The notes under the pieces: model-generated
Told to the model about the DNA's origin: nothing
The model's database searches: none
The model's input: the letters and a program-made list of their open reading frames with translations, nothing else
Assembly (NCBI GenBank): GCA_049841135.1
Contig: JASGHK010000005.1
Span: 1,922,001-1,986,000, forward strand
Length of the DNA stretch: 64,000 nt
From: JACRCT01 sp049841135
GTDB taxonomy: Bacteria > Myxococcota > Myxococcia > Myxococcales > UBA5297
Direction: 5' to 3'
Made by a program: the position numbers and the translations under genes
In this document: positions 59,149 to 64,000 of the stretch, piece after piece
Position numbering within the stretch: position 1 is the stretch's first letter
How the letters are laid out: each line of letters opens with the position of its first letter

Positions 59149-60206
59149 ATGAACCACGTCATCCGAGCTGCGCTGGGGCTCTTGCTGCTGTGCGGCTGTT
59201 TCGAGGCGCACGAGATGGGGCAGTGGATGACGGTGGCCAGGCCCGATGCGGGCAACACCTCCGCGGGCGTGGATGCGGGCCACACCTCCGCGGCCGTGGA
59301 TGCAGGGCAGATCCCCGATGGCGGGGATGCGTCAGGCACCTTCGTGGCCTGGGAGCAGGTCGGACTCGGCCCCGTCGCCTCTGTGATCGACGTCTGGGGC
59401 AACGCGAGGGACGACGTCTGGGTCTCCGGCAACACGACGCTGCACTTCGACGGCACGGCATGGAACGAGCTTCCCCACGGCGACTTGGTCGGCGGCGTGT
59501 GGGGCATCTGGGGCAGCGGCCGCGGGGATCTCTGGGGCGTCGGCTCGGGCGGCAGAATCTTCCACCGCTCGAACGGGTCGCCGTGGCAGAGCGTGCCGAG
59601 CGGCACCACCGCGAGACTCAGGCGTGTGTGGGGCCTCGGTCCGACCGATCTCTGGGTGATCGGTGATGCGGGAACCCTTCTTCACGGAGACGGGCAGGCC
59701 TTCACTGAAGTGGCGAGCGGGACGACCGAGGACATCGTTGGCATCTGGGGCGCTAGCTCGGACGACGTGTGGGCCGTCACCGGCTGGGCGGGGCCCGGGC
59801 AGGTCCTGCACTGGGACGGGAAGGCCTGGGCGCTCCATCTGACGCATCCTTCGCTCGCGGCCGGCGTGGGCTGGGGCAACACCATCTGGGGAAGCAGCGC
59901 CAACGACGTGTGGATCGTCGGTGGGCGATTCCTGCACTGGAACGGAAATACGTGGTCGGACCTGCCGAAGCCTGACGAGGCCTCCTACCTGCTGGCGATC
60001 TTCGGTGCCGCGGCGGACGACGCCTGGGTCGTGGAGAAGGGAGGCCGGATGTTCCACTGGGACGGCGCGGCCTGGACGATGGGCAGCGTCACCTGCGACG
60101 AGCGGCTGAACATCGGAGGGATTGGGGGACGCCATCCGGAGAGTTCTGGGCGGTCGCGTGGCCCAATGTGCAGCCCGACACCCGGCTCCTCCACCGCCCT
60201 CGGTGA
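59149..60206 (+). CDS. DVWAVG propeller lipoprotein behind the second ECF cassette (one frame break)
   Basis: The lipobox LLLLCGC is followed by an Asp-Ala-Gly linker (PDAGNTSAGVDAGHTSAAVD) and about seven propeller blades (NARDDVWVSGNTTLHFDG, GASSDDVWAVTGW, SSANDVWIVGGRFLHWNG). GGAGG lies about 9 bases before ATG 59149. The frame breaks at 60120-60123: GATTGGGG is read where GATCTGGGG would give GGIWGTPSGEFWAVAWPN and end RLLHRPR at 60206. The corrected length is 352 aa. It is 69 bases behind the TPR gene on the same strand, mirroring 39186-41258 at the first cassette. Confidence 0.8.
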
Positions 60207-60209
60207 GCG

Positions 60210-60776
60210 CTACGGCGTCATCGGCGCCGGGTTGGTCAGCGAGTTGAGGACGTGGTCGCGCCAGGCGCCGTCGATGAACAGGTACTGCTTCGCATAGCCC
60301 TCGCGCACGAACCCCAGCCGCGCGAGCAGCGCCGCGCTGCGCACGTTCTCCGGCAGGTGGTTGGCCTGCAGGCGGTGGAGCTTCAGGTCCTCGAACGCGA
60401 AGCGGACGATCTCCCGCAGCGCCTCGGTCATCAGCCCCTGGCCCTCGTGCGCGGCGTCGAGGGAGTAGCCCAGGCTCGCGCACTGGAACGGGCCGCGCTG
60501 GATGGGCGCCAGGCTCGCCGCACCGACGGGCTCGTCGGAGGGGACCAGGAACAGGAAGAACCGGCAGCTCTGGTCGAGCTCTCGCTCGCGCTGAAAGGCC
60601 ACCGCGCGTCCGGCCCAGAACTCGGCGGTGAAGAACTCCGGCGGCCGGGTCGGCTCGAACGGCGCCAGGTGCGCCCGGTTGCGGTCGTAGTAGGCGGCGA
60701 TGCGCGGCGCGTCGGCGACCGCTGCCAGGCGGATCGTCAGGCGCGCGGTGCGCAGGACCGGGGGGGAGGTGGGCAT
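60210..60776 (-). CDS. GNAT N-acetyltransferase, RimJ-like
   Basis: 188 aa. It starts VLRTARLTIRLAAVADAPRI and contains SLGYSLDAAHEGQGLMTEAL (acetyl-CoA loop) and LKLHRLQANHLPENVRSAAL, ending GFVREGYAKQYLFIDGAWRD, all typical of the RimJ/RimL group. It should acetylate a protein N-terminus, possibly a ribosomal protein; specificity cannot be read. Its stop is 3 bases from that of the convergent lipoprotein gene. Confidence 0.9.
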   Translation of the reverse strand: MPTSPPVLRTARLTIRLAAVADAPRIAAYYDRNRAHLAPFEPTRPPEFFTAEFWAGRAVAFQRERELDQSCRFFLFLVPSDEPVGAASLAPIQRGPFQCASLGYSLDAAHEGQGLMTEALREIVRFAFEDLKLHRLQANHLPENVRSAALLARLGFVREGYAKQYLFIDGAWRDHVLNSLTNPAPMTP

Positions 60777-60916
60777 GGCGAGGGCACAAGTCCCCCGCCG
60801 ATGCCCGCGCGGTCAAGCCGCCGGAGCCAAGCGGCAGGGCGGAGGGTGGTCAAAGACCGAGCGCTGGCCCCTCGACGAGCTCGGGGTGTCAATCGACGCG
60901 CTCGGGGCGTCGGGGC

Positions 60917-63127
60917 TCAGCCGTCCTTCGCCGGCACGAGCACCATCGTGCTCAAGGGCGGCAGCGACAGCTCGAGCGAGACCGGCTTGCCCTGCCACGG
61001 CACGTCGTCGGTGTGGAACTCGGCGTGCGGCAGGTAGCCCGAGCCCCAGTACTCGCGGCCGTCGGTGTCGAGCACCTTCTTCCAGCGGCCGGCGAGCGGC
61101 AGCCCCACCCGGTAGCCGTCGCGCGGCACCGGCGTGAAGTTGCAGACGAAGACCGCGCAGTCGCGGCGCTCCTTGGCCCAGCGGGCGAAGGAGATGACGC
61201 AGTTCTCGCGGTCCTGGAAGTCGATCCACTCGAAGCCCTCCCAGCCGTAGTCTTGCTCCCACAGCGCCGGACGCTCGCGGTAGAGCCGGTTCAGGTCGGC
61301 CAGGAAGGTGCCCAGCTTCTGGTGCGGCTCGTGCTGCGTCAGGTGCCAGTCCAGGCTCTTGGTGCAGTCCCACTCGTTCCACTGGCCGATCTCCGCGCCC
61401 ATGAAGAGCAGCTTCTTGCCGGGGTGGCCGAACATGAACGCCAAGAGCGAGCGGAGGTTGGCGAACTTCTGCCACAGGTCGCCGGGCATCTTGTCCAAGA
61501 GCGAGCGCTTGCCGTGCGTGACCTCGTCGTGGCTGAGGACCAGCACGAAGTTCTCGTGGAAGGCGTAGAGCAGCGCGAAGGTGATGAGGTCCTGGTGGTA
61601 CTTGCGGTGGACGGGGTCCTTGGAGATGTAGCGCAAAAAGTCGTTCATCCACCCCATGTTCCACTTGAAGTTGAAGCCCAGCCCGCCGTGCTCGGGCGGC
61701 TTGGAGACGCCGGGCCAGGCCGTGGACTCCTCGGCGATCATCATCACGCCGGGGTGGTAGCGGAACACGGTGCGGTTGAGGTGCTTGAGGAAGTCGATGG
61801 CCGCCAGGTCCTCGCGGCCGCCGTGCTCATTGGGCAGCCACTCGCCCTGCTGGCGCGAGTAGTCGCGGTAGAGCATGGAGGCCACCGCGTCCACGCGCAG
61901 GCCGTCCAAGTGGTAGCGCTCGAGCCAGAAGAGGGCGTTGGCGATGAGGAAGTTGCGCACCTCGTGGCGGCCGTAGTTGAAGACCAGCGTGCCCCAGTCC
62001 TTGTGCTCGCGCAGGCGCGGGTCGTGGTGCTCGTAGAGGAAGGAGCCGTCGAAGTAGGAGAGCCCGTGCTCGTCGCGCGGGAAGTGGGCGGGGACCCAGT
62101 CCATGAGCACGCCGATGCCCTCCTGGTGGAGGTGGTCGACGAAGGCCATGAAGTCCTCGGGCGAGCCGTAGCGCGAGGTCGGGGCGTAGAAGCTGACGAC
62201 CTGGTAGCCCCAGGAGATGTCCAGCGGGTGCTCGCAGACGGGCATCAGCTCCACGTGGGTGAAGCCCAGCTTCTTGACGTGGGCGGCCAGCCGGGGCGCG
62301 AGCTCGCGGTAGGTGAGGAAGCGGTCCTCCTCCTCGGGCACGCGCATCCACGAGCCCAGGTGCACCTCGTAGATGGAGACCGGCTGGTGGAGGACGTCGG
62401 CCTCGCGGCGGCGCTTCATCCAGGCCTCGTCCTTCCAGACGTGGTGCGAGAGGTCGGCGACGACCGAGCCGGTCTTGGGGCGCTGCTCGGCGGCCAAGGC
62501 GTAGGGGTCGGCCTTCTCGTAGCGGTGGCCGAGGCCGGTGCGGATCTCGAACTTGTAGATCTCGCCCTCGCCGACGCCGGGGACGAAGAGCTCCCAGACG
62601 CCGGAGGAGCCGAGCACCCGCATCTGGTGCTTGCGGCCGTCCCAGCCGTTGAAGTTGCCGATGACGCTGGCGCTGCGCGCGTTCGGGGCCCAGACCGCGA
62701 AGTGGACGCCCTTGACGCCCTCGACCTCGCGCACGTGGGCGCCCAGCTTCTCGTAGACGAAGTGGTGGTCGCCCATGCCGAAGAGGTAGAGGTCCTCGTC
62801 GGTGAGGAAGCGGCCGTAGGCGTAGGGGTCGTGCCAGACGCGCGCCGCCCCGCCGTCGTAGACCGCCTCGAGCTGGTACTCGAAGGGCTTGCTCACCTTG
62901 GGCAGCACGCACTGGAAGAAGTCGGAGGCGAGGGTCCGCTCCATCTGGGCCCGGCGCTTGCCGGTCTTGGGGTCCAGGACGTTCACTTCGCGGGCGCCGG
63001 GCTCGAAGACGCGGATGGCGAGCCCGCCGCCCTGCTCGGCCGGCAGCGGGTGCGGCCCGAGGACCTCGAACGGATTGTAGTGCTCGCAGCGGACGACTCG
63101 CTGAACCTTCTCGCTGACGTCTGGCAT
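60917..63127 (-). CDS. glgB: 1,4-alpha-glucan branching enzyme
   Basis: 736 aa, the normal length for GlgB. Order: an N-terminal CBM48-like module, a second CBM48 (GVHFAVWAPNARSASVIGNF), then the GH13 barrel with nucleophile Asp413 (LRVDAVASMLY), acid/base Glu466 (MMIAEESTAWPG) and Asp534 (LSHDEVTHGK). It moves alpha-1,4 glucan chains to alpha-1,6 branch points in glycogen. No other glycogen gene is in the window. GGGGGA lies 4 bases upstream of ATG 63127. Confidence 0.97.
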   Translation of the reverse strand: MPDVSEKVQRVVRCEHYNPFEVLGPHPLPAEQGGGLAIRVFEPGAREVNVLDPKTGKRRAQMERTLASDFFQCVLPKVSKPFEYQLEAVYDGGAARVWHDPYAYGRFLTDEDLYLFGMGDHHFVYEKLGAHVREVEGVKGVHFAVWAPNARSASVIGNFNGWDGRKHQMRVLGSSGVWELFVPGVGEGEIYKFEIRTGLGHRYEKADPYALAAEQRPKTGSVVADLSHHVWKDEAWMKRRREADVLHQPVSIYEVHLGSWMRVPEEEDRFLTYRELAPRLAAHVKKLGFTHVELMPVCEHPLDISWGYQVVSFYAPTSRYGSPEDFMAFVDHLHQEGIGVLMDWVPAHFPRDEHGLSYFDGSFLYEHHDPRLREHKDWGTLVFNYGRHEVRNFLIANALFWLERYHLDGLRVDAVASMLYRDYSRQQGEWLPNEHGGREDLAAIDFLKHLNRTVFRYHPGVMMIAEESTAWPGVSKPPEHGGLGFNFKWNMGWMNDFLRYISKDPVHRKYHQDLITFALLYAFHENFVLVLSHDEVTHGKRSLLDKMPGDLWQKFANLRSLLAFMFGHPGKKLLFMGAEIGQWNEWDCTKSLDWHLTQHEPHQKLGTFLADLNRLYRERPALWEQDYGWEGFEWIDFQDRENCVISFARWAKERRDCAVFVCNFTPVPRDGYRVGLPLAGRWKKVLDTDGREYWGSGYLPHAEFHTDDVPWQGKPVSLELSLPPLSTMVLVPAKDG

Positions 63128-63324
63128 GGGTCCCCCAGGAATGCGGTTGGTGAAGAGCGCGGGGACGGTAGGAGGGCGAAGGCGGGAGCGTCAAAAGAAG
63201 ACGGCGTCGCCGGCGGCGCCTTGTCGCGATTCCGACAGGTTGAGCAGCCGCGTCAGCGTCGCCACGACCCATGCGGCCCATCGATGACTTTCCCGCGACG
63301 GCGGTCGCGGTCATGATGCCGCGC

Positions 63325-64000
63325 ATGGCTACGGCGAAAGTGAAGGCGAAGACGAAGGCGAAGGCGGGCTCGACCAGCAAGGAAGGCGGGAATTCGAAGC
63401 CCGCGAAGGGCGGGGGATTTGCGGTGCTCGTCCGCAAGAGCGTCGAGGTCGCGGCGCCCGGCTACCGCTTCACCGAGACCTCCGGCGGCTCGGGGCCGGT
63501 CGTGACGATTGAGCGGCCGGCTCCCCCGGAGCGCGCCAAGCTGCGCGAGTCGATTGCCTTCCAGAAGGGGCAGGGCGCCGACTGGTTCCGCGTGAACTTC
63601 TTTCCCACCTTCTTCGGAGAAGGAGCCGGCGGGACGGAGTGGGAGCACGCGCTCGCCGAAGGGGGAAGCTCGGCCCCGACGTCTACTGGAACGGCGACGC
63701 CGAGCTCGAAGAGAAGCTCGGGACGGCCTGCGCAGACCTCGAGAAGGGGGCCGCGCGGTTCTTCGGGCCCTTCGAGGCCGCCTACCCGGCCTACGCCGCG
63801 CTCTTCGGTCGCCTCGTGCACCACTACGCCGACTGGTTGGAGACGACCGGCAAGAAGCTCTCCGCCGACGACTTCGTCGACGCCGGCGACGGAAAGCTGC
63901 CGGCCGCGTTCCTGTCGTTCAAGGCGAGCCTCCAGGAGAAGAAGCTGCTCTCCTCCGACCTGCCGGGGGACCTCGACACCGCGCTCTGGCGCTTCTGGAA
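63325..64000 (+). CDS. unrecognised protein, cut by the window end (one frame break)
   Basis: It starts with a Lys/Ala-rich tail (MATAKVKAKTKAKAG), then FAVLVRKSVEVAAPGYRF and DWFRVNFFPTFFG. Near 63660-63671 the frame changes: GGGGGAAGCTC is followed, in a different frame, by LGPDVYWNGDAELEEKLGTA and FEAAYPAYAALFGRLVHHYA up to the window end. Two bases too many, or one missing, would reconcile the frames; the GAAGCTC resembles the GAGCTC breaks elsewhere. In-frame ATGs at 63313 and 63316 are alternative starts. I do not recognise the family. Confidence 0.6.
   Translation, partial: MATAKVKAKTKAKAGSTSKEGGNSKPAKGGGFAVLVRKSVEVAAPGYRFTETSGGSGPVVTIERPAPPERAKLRESIAFQKGQGADWFRVNFFPTFFGEGAGGTEWEHALAEGGSSAPTSTGTATPSSKRSSGRPAQTSRRGPRGSSGPSRPPTRPTPRSSVASCTTTPTGWRRPARSSPPTTSSTPATESCRPRSCRSRRASRRRSCSPPTCRGTSTPRSGASG

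Noticed and set aside
61013..63316. 767-aa plus-strand frame antisense to glgB
   Set aside because: Shadow of a perfectly recognisable branching enzyme; composition is Val/Glu/Leu-rich without motifs.

Overview
The window looks like chromosomal DNA of a myxobacterium (Myxococcota). GC content and GC at codon third positions are very high. There are TPR- and PEGA-type Ser/Thr kinases, a kinase coupled to a Myxococcales-type sigma factor, a serine protease with a MYXO-CTERM tail, a TIGR02996 protein, and many cysteine-rich lipoproteins with Asp-Ala-Gly linkers. I see no rRNA, tRNA, CRISPR array, insertion sequence or origin.

Layout. 1-6.5 kb: a TPR kinase/sigma pair (minus) divergent from a PEGA kinase (plus). 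6.7-15.2 kb: a propeller/EGF lipoprotein, a zinc-ribbon membrane protein, a GIDE-domain protein, a coupled KefF-like/KefB pair, and small lipoproteins. 15.3-27.6 kb: two very large secreted repeat proteins, one with 13 PPC-like repeats and one an EGF-rich clostripain-type protease, flanking a FISUMP-domain protein. 27.6-36.5 kb: small secreted proteins, an overlooked selenoprotein gene with a SECIS hairpin, a response regulator, a kelch-like lipoprotein, a TIGR02996 protein, and a TetR/TolC pair whose efflux operon seems cut short. 36.5-46 kb: two propeller lipoproteins, an ECF sigma cassette, a zinc-ribbon HtrA-like protease, and a decayed YhcG-type nuclease gene. 46.9-56.3 kb: threonine aldolase, an RluA-type pseudouridine synthase, a duplicated EF-hand protein, the MYXO-CTERM protease and small genes. 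56.6-64 kb: a second copy of the ECF cassette with its propeller lipoprotein, an acetyltransferase, glycogen branching enzyme, and an unfinished gene at the edge.

Two biological signals stand out. (1) The gene at 29385-30287 (minus) contains an in-frame TGA in a U-x-x-C context, followed by a clean bacterial SECIS hairpin, so it encodes a GrdB/PrdB-like selenoprotein. (2) A four-gene cassette occurs twice in the same order and orientation: secreted beta-barrel-like protein, ECF sigma factor, membrane TPR protein, then a 'DVWAVG' propeller lipoprotein. I infer an envelope-sensing module.

A caution on data quality: at least 15 genes or gene junctions are broken by one extra base at a GATC or GAGCTC palindrome, and removing that base restores a family-like reading frame each time. 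I treat these as sequence errors or site-specific slippage and annotate the genes across them. Coordinates span each break, so raw lengths are not multiples of three.
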